This document shows, piece after piece, positions 52,117-61,697 of a stretch of DNA of 64,000 bases. The first letter of the stretch is position 1. The number at the start of each line of letters is the position of its first letter. Where the stretch lies: positions 1 through 64,000 of the forward strand of contig JALCRP010000008.1 of assembly GCA_022652735.1 (NCBI GenBank), written 5' to 3'. The position numbers and the translations under genes are program-made. Origin of the DNA: Faecalibacterium sp. GTDB lineage: Bacteria > Bacillota > Clostridia > Oscillospirales > Ruminococcaceae. Under the pieces are notes generated by a model. That model ran no database searches, was not told the origin of the DNA, and saw nothing but the letters and a program-made list of their open reading frames with translations.

Positions 52117-54127
52117 GCTGCGCCTGTATGCCCGGCTGGCAAGGCAGAGCCAGCAGAAAAACCGCCAGTTTTACCTGCCCTTTATGCTGGCCTCGGCCGG
52201 CTGCGCGGCGATGTTTTATATCATGCGCTTTTTGTGCTACAGCGACCTTGGCAATAACGTAAGAGAGGGCTTTTATCTGATTTTTACGCTGGAGCTGGGC
52301 TGTATCGTCATCGGCTTTACCTCACTGGGCATCCTTTGGTATGCCAACAAGTTTGTGATGCGCCGCCGCCAAAAGGAGCTGGGACTGTACAATATCCTCG
52401 GCATGCAAAAGGGCGATGTGGCCTGTGTGCTGGGCCTTGAGACTGTAATCATGGCCGTGCTCAGCACGATTGCCGGGCTTTTAGGTGGCATCCTGTTCTC
52501 AAAACTGGTGCTGCTGGCGCTGGCGAAGCTTGTGCATTTTGATGCGCCGTTCGGCTTTTCCGTCTGCGTCGGGGGGCTTTGGCAAACGGCCCTTTTGATG
52601 GGCGGCATCTTCGGCATTCTGCTGGTTTACAACATTTGGTGCGTGGCGCGCTCGCGCCCCATCGAGCTGCTGCACAGCGATACTGTGGGCGAGCGCGAGC
52701 CGAAAAGCCGCTGGCTGCTGGCGCTGGTTGGCGCGGCGGCGCTGGCGGGCGGCTATGGGATCGCTGTTACCACGAAAGATCCTATCGTGGCGTTTTCGCT
52801 GTTTTTCCCGGCGGTTATGCTGGTGATCCTTGGTACCTACTGCCTGTTTACGGCAGGCTCGGTGGTACTCTTAAAGCTGCTGCGCAAAAATAAAAAGTTT
52901 TACTATCAGCCGCAAAACTTTACTGCTGTATCCGGCATGCTCTACCGCATGAAGCAAAACGCCAAGGGCCTTGCGAACATTTGCATCCTTGCCACAATGG
53001 TGCTGGTAACAGTATCCTGCACGGTTTGCATGTATTCCGGCATGGAGGAAGGCTTGGAGCGTTTATACCCGGACGAAATCGCCCTGCGGTATGTGTGCCC
53101 CGCCGAAACGCTGGAGCAGGAGGATTTTTCCGGCCTTGAGGATGCCGTGGCACAGGCGGCGGCGCAGTACGGCTGCACTTCCAAAGATATTACCACGCAT
53201 CTGCGCATTGCCTTTGCCGCACAGGATACCGGCGACGGTTTTTCGCTGGATCAAGGAAACTTTTCGGCAACCGGCGGGAACTATGTTCTCGATTTTATTA
53301 CAGCGGAGGATTACGGGCGCCTGACGGGCACACAAGTTTCGCTTGCACCCGATGAAGTGATGGCCTGTGGGCTGCCGGAAGGGCAGCAAACGCTGCGGGT
53401 GGGCGAGTATTCCTTTCGCATCCAAAAGCAGCTTTCGGAGTTTCCGGTTGTCTGTGATACGTTTTCTTCGCAGCTGGCCCAGGTGGACTACCTCGTTGTT
53501 TCGGGCCGCGACGTCTTGGTGGAACTCTATCAACAGCAGCTTGCTGCCTTTGGCGAAAAACGCGCCAGCTCGCTGGTATACCATATCGCGGTAAATGTAC
53601 AGGGCGACGACGCAAATATGAGGGCCTGCTACGATGCAGTGCAGGCCGCCGGGCAGCAGTATCTTGCCGCGGCGGGTATGGATGTGTTTCAGGCTTCGTC
53701 TTCGTGCCGGGCTGAAGCACGCGGCGATTTCTATGCTTCTTACGGCGGATTCTTGTTCCTCGGGCTGTTTTTGGGCACATTGTTTTTGCTGGCTACTGTG
53801 CTGATTATGTACTATAAGCAGATCTCTGAAGGCTATGAGGACCGCAGCCGCTTTGTCATCCTGCAAAAGGTGGGCATGAGCGAACAGGAAGTTCGCGCAT
53901 CCATCCGCAGGCAGGTGCTGATGATCTTCTTCCTGCCGCTGCTGGTGGCGGCGCTGCACATTGCGTTTGCCTTCCCGCTGATTGTGTGCCTGTTCACGCT
54001 GTTCAGCCTGTCAAACGTGCCGCTGTTCGCGGTATGTACCGTTATCACATTCGCGCTGTTTGCGCTCGTCTATGTGCTGGTGTATCTGGCGACGGCGCGC
54101 AAATACTATCAAATCGTCCGGGCCTGA
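52109..54127 (+). CDS. FtsX-family ABC permease (BceB-like)
   Basis: A 672-residue permease with about ten spans and a large extracytoplasmic domain of about 210 residues (about 320-530) between spans 7 and 8, the BceB layout. The FtsX core shows in RRRQKELGLYNILGMQKGD. BceAB transporters remove antimicrobial peptides from lipid II-cycle targets and signal to BceS. The ATG at 52109 is preferred to the GTG 9 bases earlier. Confidence 0.93.
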   Translation: MSKLRLYARLARQSQQKNRQFYLPFMLASAGCAAMFYIMRFLCYSDLGNNVREGFYLIFTLELGCIVIGFTSLGILWYANKFVMRRRQKELGLYNILGMQKGDVACVLGLETVIMAVLSTIAGLLGGILFSKLVLLALAKLVHFDAPFGFSVCVGGLWQTALLMGGIFGILLVYNIWCVARSRPIELLHSDTVGEREPKSRWLLALVGAAALAGGYGIAVTTKDPIVAFSLFFPAVMLVILGTYCLFTAGSVVLLKLLRKNKKFYYQPQNFTAVSGMLYRMKQNAKGLANICILATMVLVTVSCTVCMYSGMEEGLERLYPDEIALRYVCPAETLEQEDFSGLEDAVAQAAAQYGCTSKDITTHLRIAFAAQDTGDGFSLDQGNFSATGGNYVLDFITAEDYGRLTGTQVSLAPDEVMACGLPEGQQTLRVGEYSFRIQKQLSEFPVVCDTFSSQLAQVDYLVVSGRDVLVELYQQQLAAFGEKRASSLVYHIAVNVQGDDANMRACYDAVQAAGQQYLAAAGMDVFQASSSCRAEARGDFYASYGGFLFLGLFLGTLFLLATVLIMYYKQISEGYEDRSRFVILQKVGMSEQEVRASIRRQVLMIFFLPLLVAALHIAFAFPLIVCLFTLFSLSNVPLFAVCTVITFALFALVYVLVYLATARKYYQIVRA

Positions 54128-54173
54128 ACGGGCAGGGCGAAAAGCGCGGAAACATAAAAATAGAATCGGCCAG

Positions 54174-54211
54174 AATCGGCGGCGGGAGCAATATCCTGCC
54201 GCCGATTTTTT
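54174..54211 (+). terminator. Terminator after the BceAB-like operon
   Basis: A 10-bp stem (AATCGGCGGC / GCCGCCGATT) followed by Ts. Confidence 0.85.
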
Positions 54212-54306
54212 GTGCGGCAACCTGCGCGCCCAAAAACATTGCAGCGGTAGGCGGCAAAAGGCCGGCTTTGGCATAGGCATAAGGCTTTACGCCCGGAAAA
54301 GCGGGG

Positions 54307-54336
54307 TTGACAGCCTGCGGCGCATGGGCTTACACT
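54307..54336 (+). promoter_or_regulatory. Promoter of the second two-component pair
   Basis: Consensus TTGACA (54307-54312) and TACACT (54331-54336), 18 bases apart. Confidence 0.68.
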
Positions 54337-54375
54337 GAAGCAAATCCGCAAAAAATCGATAGGAGGCCGGCCGAT

Positions 54376-55062
54376 ATGAAGACCCTGCTTGTGATCGAGG
54401 ATGACCCCGCGCTGGCGCGCGGCATCTGCCTTGCGCTGCAAAGCGAAAGCGTATGCTGCCGCAGCTGCCCTACGCTGGCAAAAGCGCGCGCCCAGCTGGC
54501 CGCCTGTGATCTCGCCGTGCTGGACATCAACCTGCCGGACGGCAGCGGGCTGACGCTGCTGGCGGAGATCCGCAAAACCTCCGCTTTGCCCGTGATCCTT
54601 TTGACGGCAAACGATTTGGAAACCGATATTGTGGCAGGGCTGGAATCGGGCGCGGATGATTACATCACAAAGCCGTTCAGCCTCGCTGTGCTGCGGGCCC
54701 GCGTCCATACGCAGCTGCGCCGGTTGGAAGCCTGTGCGGCCGCGCCTGCCGAGGGCCGCTTTGTACAGGACGATTTTGTGTTTGATTTTGCCCGCATGCA
54801 CTTTCTGTGCCGGGGCAAAGCTGTGGAATTGAGCAAAACCGAGCAAAAGTTACTGCGCCTGCTGACGCAAAACGCCGGGCAGACGCTGCCGCGTGCAGTT
54901 TTGCAGCAGCGCATTTGGCCCGACGGCGCACAGTATGTAGACGAAAACGCGCTTTCCGTCACGGTAAAGCGCCTGCGCGATAAGCTCGAAGCTGACCCGG
55001 CGCATCCGCGCTATATCCAGACGGTATACGGCATCGGCTATGGATGGGCGGTGAAAGCATGA
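54376..55062 (+). CDS. OmpR-family response regulator
   Basis: A 228-residue regulator: receiver (VIEDDP; phospho-Asp in AVLDINLPDGSG; YITKPFS) and winged-helix domain (ENALSVTVKRLRDKLE...YGIGYGW). AGGAGG is 9 bases before ATG 54376. It overlaps the kinase gene by 4 bases. Confidence 0.94.
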   Translation: MKTLLVIEDDPALARGICLALQSESVCCRSCPTLAKARAQLAACDLAVLDINLPDGSGLTLLAEIRKTSALPVILLTANDLETDIVAGLESGADDYITKPFSLAVLRARVHTQLRRLEACAAAPAEGRFVQDDFVFDFARMHFLCRGKAVELSKTEQKLLRLLTQNAGQTLPRAVLQQRIWPDGAQYVDENALSVTVKRLRDKLEADPAHPRYIQTVYGIGYGWAVKA

Positions 55063-56015
55063 GCGCCGCGGGCTATCTGCCTTTCTTCGCCGCGGCGGCG
55101 CTGGCGGCTGCGGCACTTTTGGCGGCGGCGGGCTGGGTATGGTACACACGGCGCGCGCTGCGCCGCATAATGGAGCGCATGAACGCGATGCTGGACACCG
55201 CTTTGCACGGCGATTTTACGGAAGCGGCCTACGACGAAAGCATGCTTTCCGCTTTGGAAACAAAACTGGCACAGTACCTTTCCGCTTCCGCCGTATCGGC
55301 CAAAAACCTTGCCGCGGAAAAGGATAACATCAAAACGCTGATCTCCGATATTTCGCATCAGACAAAAACGCCCGTGGCAAACCTTGTGCTGTATGCACAG
55401 CTTTTGGCCGAGCAGCCGCTTTCGCCCGAAGGCCGCGCCTGTGCCGATGCACTAAATTCACAGGCCGAAAAACTGCGCTTTTTGATCGATGCGCTGGTAA
55501 AAACCTCTCGGCTGGAAACGGGCATCCTTGCGCTGCACCCGATACAGGCGCCGGTGGGGCCGATGCTGGAAAGCGCAGTAGGGCAAATGCGCCCCGCCGC
55601 CGAAAAAAAACAGCTTGCGCTTCGGCTGGAGCCCGCCTTGGCCGAGGCTGTGTTTGATCCGAAATGGACGGCCGAAGCCGTGTGCAATTTGCTGGATAAC
55701 GCGATAAAATATACCCCTGCGGGCGGATGCGTTACGGTGCATATCGTCTGCTATGAGCTGTTTTGCCGTATCGACGTACAGGATACCGGCATCGGCATCC
55801 CGGAAAGCGAGCAGGCCAAAATTTTTGGCCGTTTTTATCGCGCACCGGCCGCGCGCGAAAGCGCGGGCACGGGCCTTGGGCTGTATCTTGCGCGGCAAAT
55901 CGCGGCAGGGCAGGGTGGCTATTTGAAAGTGGCTTCCGCGGTGGGGAAAGGCAGCACGTTTTCGCTGTTTTTGCCACAGCCGCGGGCAAAAGCCAAAGCG
56001 GGCGGCCTTACCTGA
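55059..56015 (+). CDS. Sensor histidine kinase
   Basis: A 318-residue kinase with one N-terminal span (FFAAAALAAAALLAAAGWVWY), a short linker, HisKA (ISHQTKTPVANL) and HATPase (CNLLDNAIKYTP, AGTGLGLYLAR). With no external domain it probably reads the adjacent ABC transporter. It is co-translated with its regulator. Confidence 0.93.
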   Translation: MSAAGYLPFFAAAALAAAALLAAAGWVWYTRRALRRIMERMNAMLDTALHGDFTEAAYDESMLSALETKLAQYLSASAVSAKNLAAEKDNIKTLISDISHQTKTPVANLVLYAQLLAEQPLSPEGRACADALNSQAEKLRFLIDALVKTSRLETGILALHPIQAPVGPMLESAVGQMRPAAEKKQLALRLEPALAEAVFDPKWTAEAVCNLLDNAIKYTPAGGCVTVHIVCYELFCRIDVQDTGIGIPESEQAKIFGRFYRAPAARESAGTGLGLYLARQIAAGQGGYLKVASAVGKGSTFSLFLPQPRAKAKAGGLT

Positions 56016-56110
56016 TTTACAAAGAGCCGCTTTTCGCTTCGACGCGGTGCGCCCGCGCACACGAAACCTGTGCAAATCTTGCAAAACCGTTAGATTTACG
56101 GCCGGCCGCC

Positions 56111-56142
56111 GAAAGATTGTAGAAAGATTGCGCGCGTAAAGT
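56111..56142 (+). promoter_or_regulatory. Response-regulator box and promoter of the second ABC operon
   Basis: GAAAGATTG occurs twice (56111-56119, 56122-56130) with an 11-base period, replacing a -35 box, and TAAAGT (56137-56142) may be the -10 box. The arrangement fits activation by the regulator encoded upstream. Confidence 0.55.
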
Positions 56143-56172
56143 CTGTATCAAAGCCAAGATACAGGCTTTTTT
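56143..56172 (+). terminator. Terminator between kinase and ABC genes
   Basis: A perfect 7-bp stem (CTGTATC / GATACAG) with an 8-base loop is followed by GC and six Ts. It ends 17 bases before the ABC ATPase start. If transcription begins near 56149, promoter-born RNA lacks the 5' arm. Confidence 0.72.
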
Positions 56173-56189
56173 GATAAGGAGCGTAAACC

Positions 56190-56870
56190 ATGACGATTTT
56201 ACAAACGGAAAACCTCAAAAAAATCTACGGCGCAGGCCTGATGGAAGTACATGCGCTGGACGGCGTGAGCTTGGCCGTGGAAAAGGGAGAGTTCGTCTCG
56301 GTAGTGGGCACTTCCGGCAGCGGCAAATCTACGCTGCTGCACATGCTCGGCGGGCTAGACCGGCCGAGCGAAGGCACCGTGACGGTGGACGGCAAGGCGA
56401 TTTTTTCGCTGAAAGATGAAGAGCTGACGATCTTCCGCCGGCGCAAGATCGGCTTTGTCTTTCAAAACTACAACCTTGTGCCGGTTTTGAACGTAATGGA
56501 AAACATTGTGCTGCCCATCGAGCTGGACGGCGGCAAGCCGGACCGCGCCTTTCTCGATCAGATCATTGATACCTTGGGCCTTGCGGGCAAGCTCGAAAAC
56601 CTGCCTAACAACCTTTCCGGCGGGCAGCAGCAGCGCGTAGCCATTGCGCGCGCCCTTGCGGCGAAACCGGCCATTCTGCTGGCTGACGAGCCGACAGGCA
56701 ATCTCGACAGCAAAACCAGCCAGGATGTAATGGGCCTTTTGAAGGTGACAAGCCAAAAATTCGGCCAGACGATTGTGATGATTACGCACAACGAAGAAAT
56801 CGCGCAGACGGCCGACCGCATTCTCCATATCGAGGACGGAAAACTGGTTTCGGGCGGTGAGCGCGCATGA
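56190..56870 (+). CDS. ABC transporter ATP-binding protein (MacB/SalX-like)
   Basis: A 226-residue ATPase: Walker [11 protein letters not shown]-loop FVFQNYN, signature LSGGQQQR, Walker [14 protein letters not shown]-loop MITHN. AAGGAG precedes ATG 56190. It overlaps the permease gene by 4 bases. Confidence 0.95.
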   Translation: MTILQTENLKKIYGAGLMEVHALDGVSLAVEKGEFVSVVGTSGSGKSTLLHMLGGLDRPSEGTVTVDGKAIFSLKDEELTIFRRRKIGFVFQNYNLVPVLNVMENIVLPIELDGGKPDRAFLDQIIDTLGLAGKLENLPNNLSGGQQQRVAIARALAAKPAILLADEPTGNLDSKTSQDVMGLLKVTSQKFGQTIVMITHNEEIAQTADRILHIEDGKLVSGGERA

Positions 56871-59524
56871 TCGCCGTAAAAAATAAAAAGGCCATCGCAA
56901 ACCTTGCCCGCAAAAGCCTGGAGGCAAACCGCGCCCGCAATGTCATCGCCGTGTGCGCCATCGCGCTGACGACGCTTTTGTTTACGGCGCTGTTTACCGT
57001 GGCGGGCACACTGGCCGATTCCTTGCAGCAGCAGACATTCCGCCAGGCGGGCGGCGATTTTTACGGTAGCTTCAAGGATTTGACGGCGCAGCAGTGCACC
57101 GAGCTTGCCGCCGATGCGCGCATCGTAAAATCAGGCGCACGGCAGATACTGGGCATACCGCAAGATGCGCCTTTTACCAAAACGCATGCGGAAGTGAGCT
57201 ATATGGACGCCACATGCGCGGCAGGATATTTTTGTACGCCGCAGCACGGACGCCTGCCCGCCGAGGGCACAAACGAGATCGCCTGCGACACGCGCTTTTT
57301 GGAGCTGCTGGGCATCACGCCGCAAATCGGCGCCAAGGTGACGGTGGAGTATACGCTTGGCACAGGCGCGGGCAGCGGAAAAACCGTAGAGGATACCTTT
57401 ACGTTGTCCGGCTGGTGGGAGTTTGACGAAGCCGGGCAGGCCAGTATGGCGATTGTGCCGCGCAGCTATGCGGCGCAGGTGATGGAAGGCTACACCCCTG
57501 CCGACGAAAGCGACGATACCGGCCTTTGGACATTGAACGTGTACCTGAAAAGCACGGCGCATATCGAAAGTGACCTTGCAGCGATTCTGGCCGACCACGG
57601 TTATCAAAACGCCGATGCACAGCAGGAAAACTATATTGATACCGGCGTAAACTGGGCCTATCTCGGCGCGCAGCTTTCGAGCCGTGCGGATGGCGGCACC
57701 GTGGCAGGTATCGCGGCGCTGCTGGCGCTGATCGTGCTGACAGGGTATCTCATCATCTATAATATCTTCCAAATCTCGGTGGCAAACGACATCCGCTTTT
57801 ACGGCCTGCTTAAAACTATCGGCACGACAGGCCGCCAGCTGCGCCGCATTTTGCGGCGGCAGGCGCTGACATTATGTGCTGCGGGCATTCCGATTGGGCT
57901 TGCACTGGGCTGGCTTGTGGGCAAGATGCTTTCACCAAGCGTCCTTTCCACGATGAATACCGATCAGGCGACGCAGACATCCGCAAACCCGATGATCTTT
58001 TTCGGCGCGGCAGTGTTTGCGGTGATGACGGTGCTGCTTTCGTGCGCAAAACCCGCGCGCCTTGCGGGCCGCGTTTCGCCGATCGAGGCTGTGCGCTGGA
58101 CAGAGGGCGAAGCCGCCAAAACGGCAAAAACTTTCCGCCGTGCCCATGCGGTGACGCCGCTTCGCATTGCGCTGGCAAACCTTGCCCGCAGCAAAAAGAA
58201 AACGGTGCTTGTGGTAGTTTCGCTTTCGCTGGCCGTCGTGCTGCTGGAAATTACCTGCACGTTCGCGGGCGGCTTCGATATGGATAAATATCTCGGCAGC
58301 TTTACGGCTTCCGATTTCATCTTGGGCAGCGCAGATTACTTCCATAATGCGGGCGGTGCAAATGTCCCGCTGACGGAGGATTCCATCGCCGCCGTGCAGG
58401 CACAGGGCGGTGTGACGGCAGACGGGCGCGTGTACGGCACAGAGGGGATCGAAGCACAGGTGCCGGAGGCCTTTTACCGCACATACCAAAGCCACTGGAA
58501 CAGCGAAGAAACGATTGACACAATGGTAAACGATGCCCAGCGCGGCAAGGACGGAAATATTATCAGCAATGTTCAGCTTTACGGCATGGAGGACGCCCCG
58601 CTTAGCCGTGTACAACTGCTGGATGGCAGCCTCGATGCGCTGCGCGACCCGAAGCAGAACGTCATTGCCGCCGTGTACGGCACGGACGATTACGGCCAAC
58701 CGGAATGGAATACGAACTGGGCTAAGGTGGGCGATAGCGTGACGGTACGTTACGTGGAGGAATGGGAGTTTCAAAACGCGGTAACGGGCGAGCGCATCGA
58801 CGACCCGACCGAAACGGATGAGGCATACCGCATTGTCGATACCAAGTACCGCGAGGTGACATATACGGTGGCGGCAGTGATCGCCGTGCCGAATGCGATG
58901 AGCTATCGCTATATGATAGGCGCACAGTTTGTGTTGGGCAGCGAGGCGTTTTGCCGCGATACCGGCACACAAGATGTGATGACATATGTATTTGATACAG
59001 AGGATACGGCCGAGGCGGGCATGGCACGTTTTCTCGCAAACTACACCGAAAAGATTGCGCCGGAACTTGACTATGAATCTAAGGAGAGCAAGGCGGCGGA
59101 GTTTGAGGGCATCCGCATGATGTTCCTTACGTTGGGCGGGGCGCTCAGCGCAGTGATCGGCCTTGTCGGGGTGCTGAACTTTTTTAATGCCGTTCTGACC
59201 TCGATTTTGAGCCGCAAGCGAGAGCTTGCCATGCTGCAATCCGTGGGTATGACAGGCCGCCAGCTGAAGGCTATGCTGATTTGGGAGGGCGAGCTGTACG
59301 CGCTGTACGCGGCGGCGGTTTCACTGATGCTGTGTGTTGCGATAGGGCCGCTGCTGAAAAGCGTAATCAGCGGATTCGCGTGGTTCTTTACGTATCGGCT
59401 GACGCTGTGGCCGGTGCTTTTCATGATCCCGCTGTTTTTGCTGCTGGGCGCGGCGCTGCCTTTGGGCGTATACCGTGTGCTGGAAAAGCAGACGATTGTC
59501 GAGCGCCTGCGCGGCGCAGAATAA
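56867..59524 (+). CDS. FtsX-family ABC permease, long form
   Basis: An 885-residue permease with two FtsX halves: an N-terminal span, a periplasmic-type domain (about 45-270), three spans, then a second external domain (about 460-740) and three spans near the C-terminus. The core motifs are [19 protein letters not shown] and [20 protein letters not shown]. Such transporters export or remove peptides, or work on lipoproteins. It is adjacent to its own two-component system. Confidence 0.93.
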   Translation: MIAVKNKKAIANLARKSLEANRARNVIAVCAIALTTLLFTALFTVAGTLADSLQQQTFRQAGGDFYGSFKDLTAQQCTELAADARIVKSGARQILGIPQDAPFTKTHAEVSYMDATCAAGYFCTPQHGRLPAEGTNEIACDTRFLELLGITPQIGAKVTVEYTLGTGAGSGKTVEDTFTLSGWWEFDEAGQASMAIVPRSYAAQVMEGYTPADESDDTGLWTLNVYLKSTAHIESDLAAILADHGYQNADAQQENYIDTGVNWAYLGAQLSSRADGGTVAGIAALLALIVLTGYLIIYNIFQISVANDIRFYGLLKTIGTTGRQLRRILRRQALTLCAAGIPIGLALGWLVGKMLSPSVLSTMNTDQATQTSANPMIFFGAAVFAVMTVLLSCAKPARLAGRVSPIEAVRWTEGEAAKTAKTFRRAHAVTPLRIALANLARSKKKTVLVVVSLSLAVVLLEITCTFAGGFDMDKYLGSFTASDFILGSADYFHNAGGANVPLTEDSIAAVQAQGGVTADGRVYGTEGIEAQVPEAFYRTYQSHWNSEETIDTMVNDAQRGKDGNIISNVQLYGMEDAPLSRVQLLDGSLDALRDPKQNVIAAVYGTDDYGQPEWNTNWAKVGDSVTVRYVEEWEFQNAVTGERIDDPTETDEAYRIVDTKYREVTYTVAAVIAVPNAMSYRYMIGAQFVLGSEAFCRDTGTQDVMTYVFDTEDTAEAGMARFLANYTEKIAPELDYESKESKAAEFEGIRMMFLTLGGALSAVIGLVGVLNFFNAVLTSILSRKRELAMLQSVGMTGRQLKAMLIWEGELYALYAAAVSLMLCVAIGPLLKSVISGFAWFFTYRLTLWPVLFMIPLFLLLGAALPLGVYRVLEKQTIVERLRGAE

Positions 59525-59561
59525 AAAGCAGCCGACAAAGCGACTAAAAAGAACAAACAAA

Positions 59562-59608
59562 AAAGCGCACGGCAAACAGCCAAAATATGGCTTGCTGCCG
59601 TGCGCTTT
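59562..59608. terminator. Bidirectional terminator
   Basis: A 13-bp stem (AAAGCGCACGGCA / TGCCGTGCGCTTT) with an inner hairpin lies between the permease and the convergent tRNA gene. Confidence 0.85.
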
Positions 59609-59609
59609 C

Positions 59610-59686
59610 TGGCGCTTCTTGTCTGACTCGAACAGACGACCCTCTGATTAACAGTCAGATGCTCTAACCGACTGAGCTAAAGAAGC
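59610..59686 (-). tRNA. tRNA-Asn (GTT)
   Basis: On the minus strand a full cloverleaf: acceptor GCTTCTT / AAGAAGC, D-arm TAGCTCAGTCGGTTAGA, anticodon stem TCTGA / TCAGA with loop CTGTTAA (anticodon GTT), T-loop GTTCGAGTC, and an encoded CCA end. Confidence 0.95.
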
Positions 59687-59706
59687 ATACTGAAACTACG
59701 TGCAAA

Positions 59707-59735
59707 AGTATACCACGGCGTTCCGCCTTTGGCAA
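59707..59735 (-). promoter_or_regulatory. Promoter of tRNA-Asn
   Basis: On the minus strand TTGCCA (59735-59730) and TATACT (59712-59707), 17 bases apart. Confidence 0.7.
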
Positions 59736-59780
59736 GGGCCGGACGGTATTTTTTCGCGGCGAATTTTGCAAAAAAAGAGG

Positions 59781-59809
59781 TTGACAAACTGGGGATTTTT
59801 GCTTATACT
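59781..59809 (+). promoter_or_regulatory. Promoter of the first tRNA-Leu
   Basis: TTGACA (59781-59786) and TATACT (59804-59809), 17 bases apart. Confidence 0.85.
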
Positions 59810-59853
59810 AATACACGCTGTCGCGGCTGATGCCGGGCGGCAAAACAGAATAT

Positions 59854-59940
59854 GCGGATATGGCGGAATTGGCAGACGCGTTAGATTCAGGTTCTAATGC
59901 TCGCAAGGGCATGGAGGTTCAAGTCCTCTTATCCGCACCA
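59854..59940 (+). tRNA. tRNA-Leu (CAG), copy 1
   Basis: An 87-base class II tRNA: acceptor GCGGATA / TATCCGC, anticodon stem TTAGA / TCTAA with loop TTCAGGT (anticodon CAG), a long variable arm (TGCTCGCAAGGGCA), T-loop GTTCAAGTC, encoded CCA. It is identical to copy 2 at 61506-61592. Confidence 0.96.
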
Positions 59941-59999
59941 CAAGCTACATGCAAAAGCGTTACCGTTCGGGGCGCCGGCGAGATGTGGCTTGTTTTTTT
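59941..59999 (+). terminator. Terminator of tRNA-Leu copy 1
   Basis: CAAGCTACAT (59941-59950) pairs with ATGTGGCTTG (59983-59992), then seven Ts. Confidence 0.75.
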
Positions 60000-60037
60000 G
60001 TGAAAAGCCCTTGGCACGGGCAAGGAGGTTCTGTTCG

Positions 60038-61420
60038 ATGATGAGCAAAACGAAAAATACGGCACAACGGCTGCTTGCGGCCGCAGGCGTAACCGAAGAA
60101 AACCGCAGCCGCTTTGTAATCGCCTGCATCGGCCTTATGGGCGTGGCGGTGCTGGCGGCGTATGGGCTTTTAACCTGCTTTGACGGCGACGGCGAGGCCG
60201 ATCGGCATTTGATGTATGCCGCTTACGTGGTTTTCTGGGCCGTCGGCATTTTGTGCATTCTGCCGCAGCACGCGTTCCGGGTGCAGGGGCTGATGATCTT
60301 TGCGCAGATGTTAGCGCTGGGGCTGATGGTGCGCTTTATGATTGCGCATGGCGTCAGCGGCGATTACAACTGCTACTGGCAGCCGTGGCTCGAGACGATG
60401 CGCGGGCTGGATGTGCGGCAGGCGCTTGTGCAGGAGATCGGCAACTATGCGATGCCGTATACTTATTTTCTCGTGTGGGTGTCGCGGCTGGGCTTTTACG
60501 ATTTGTTCTGCATTAAGCTGCTGAGCATTTTGTTTGATGTGCTGTGCGGCGTGATGCTGGTGGTATTGGCGCGGCAGGCGGGCTTCGGGCAAAAGGGCCG
60601 GTTGGCGGTGTTTTTTCTGTACATGTTTTTGCCGCCGTTTTTCCTCAACAGCGCCTATTGGGCACAGTGCGATTCCGTCTATGTGCTCTTTTGCCTTGCG
60701 GCGCTTGCCTGTGCGCTCAAGGGCCGCAGCGCGGCCTGCTGGGCGCTGGAAGGCGTGGCCTTCGCGCTGAAGCTTCAGGCGATCTTTTTGCTGCCGGTTC
60801 TGTTTGTGCTGCTGCTGACGAAAAAGCTGAAATGGCGCTGGCTGCCGCTGGCGCCCGCGGCCTTTTTGCTGCTAAACGTGCCGGCCCTGATCGCGGGGCG
60901 CAGCCTAAACAGTATCTTTGCCATTTATCAGGGGCAGGTAGGGGCTTTCAGCAAGCTGACGATGAATGCGGGCACTTTTTGGGGGCTTTTCCCTGAGGAT
61001 ATGGCCGAAACCTTTGCCGCCGCGCCCTATGCGGTCGGCGCCGCGGTACTGCTGGCATTTTTCTATCTGTTTGCGGATTGCTTTGCGAAAATGGATACCC
61101 GGCAGCTCCTCGTGTTTACGATGCTCGTATGCTACTTGGAGGTATATTTGCTGCCGACGATGCACGAGCGCTACTATTATCTGCCCGAGGCACTGATGCT
61201 GCTGTATGTGCTGATTTATCCCAAACGCTGGTGGCTGCCGGCCATCCAGTTTTTTGTGACGTTCACGCGCTACTCGGAATTCTTGTTCAATAATGGCGTA
61301 GAGTGGATTTCCATCATCCGCGAATCGGCGATCGCCAGCGTGGTGGCCGTATGCCTTGTATGGTTTTTCTACCGAGATTGCCACCCGGCCGTGCCGGCCG
61401 AAAAAGCCCCGATGGCCTGA
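60038..61420 (+). CDS. GT-C-type membrane glycosyltransferase-like protein
   Basis: A 460-residue polytopic protein with about ten to eleven spans. The first outer loop has GVSGDYNCYWQPWLE, the acidic loop typical of GT-C mannosyltransferase-like enzymes that use polyprenyl-phosphate sugars. Later segments include AYWAQCDSVYVLF and PTMHERYYYLPEAL. AAGGAGG lies 9 bases before ATG 60038. It probably adds a sugar to an exported polymer or protein. It sits between two identical tRNA-Leu genes. Confidence 0.8.
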   Translation: MMSKTKNTAQRLLAAAGVTEENRSRFVIACIGLMGVAVLAAYGLLTCFDGDGEADRHLMYAAYVVFWAVGILCILPQHAFRVQGLMIFAQMLALGLMVRFMIAHGVSGDYNCYWQPWLETMRGLDVRQALVQEIGNYAMPYTYFLVWVSRLGFYDLFCIKLLSILFDVLCGVMLVVLARQAGFGQKGRLAVFFLYMFLPPFFLNSAYWAQCDSVYVLFCLAALACALKGRSAACWALEGVAFALKLQAIFLLPVLFVLLLTKKLKWRWLPLAPAAFLLLNVPALIAGRSLNSIFAIYQGQVGAFSKLTMNAGTFWGLFPEDMAETFAAAPYAVGAAVLLAFFYLFADCFAKMDTRQLLVFTMLVCYLEVYLLPTMHERYYYLPEALMLLYVLIYPKRWWLPAIQFFVTFTRYSEFLFNNGVEWISIIRESAIASVVAVCLVWFFYRDCHPAVPAEKAPMA

Positions 61421-61455
61421 ACCCTCTCCAAACCGAAAAAAGCGCCGAAAAACGG

Positions 61456-61484
61456 TTGACAAATTCTGCCCGGCCGGATATAAT
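61456..61484 (+). promoter_or_regulatory. Promoter of the second tRNA-Leu
   Basis: TTGACA (61456-61461) and TATAAT (61479-61484), 17 bases apart: full consensus. Confidence 0.92.
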
Positions 61485-61505
61485 ATTTTTTGTCCTCACG
61501 GCTAT

Positions 61506-61592
61506 GCGGATATGGCGGAATTGGCAGACGCGTTAGATTCAGGTTCTAATGCTCGCAAGGGCATGGAGGTTCAAGTCCTCTTATCCGCACCA
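61506..61592 (+). tRNA. tRNA-Leu (CAG), copy 2
   Basis: Base-for-base identical to copy 1 over 87 bases, including the encoded CCA. Flanks differ beyond the four bases immediately 5' of the gene. Confidence 0.96.
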
Positions 61593-61646
61593 AAAGTCAC
61601 ATCTATTCCGTACTTTTCGGTACGGCCCAGATGTGACTTTTCTTTT
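61593..61646 (+). terminator. Terminator of tRNA-Leu copy 2
   Basis: AAAGTCACATCT pairs with AGATGTGACTTT around an inner CCGTAC/GTACGG hairpin and is followed by TCTTTTT. Confidence 0.85.
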
Positions 61647-61697
61647 TGAAATTAAAAAACGCAAACTCTCGATCATGTGAAAAGAGGCGGGATCGTT

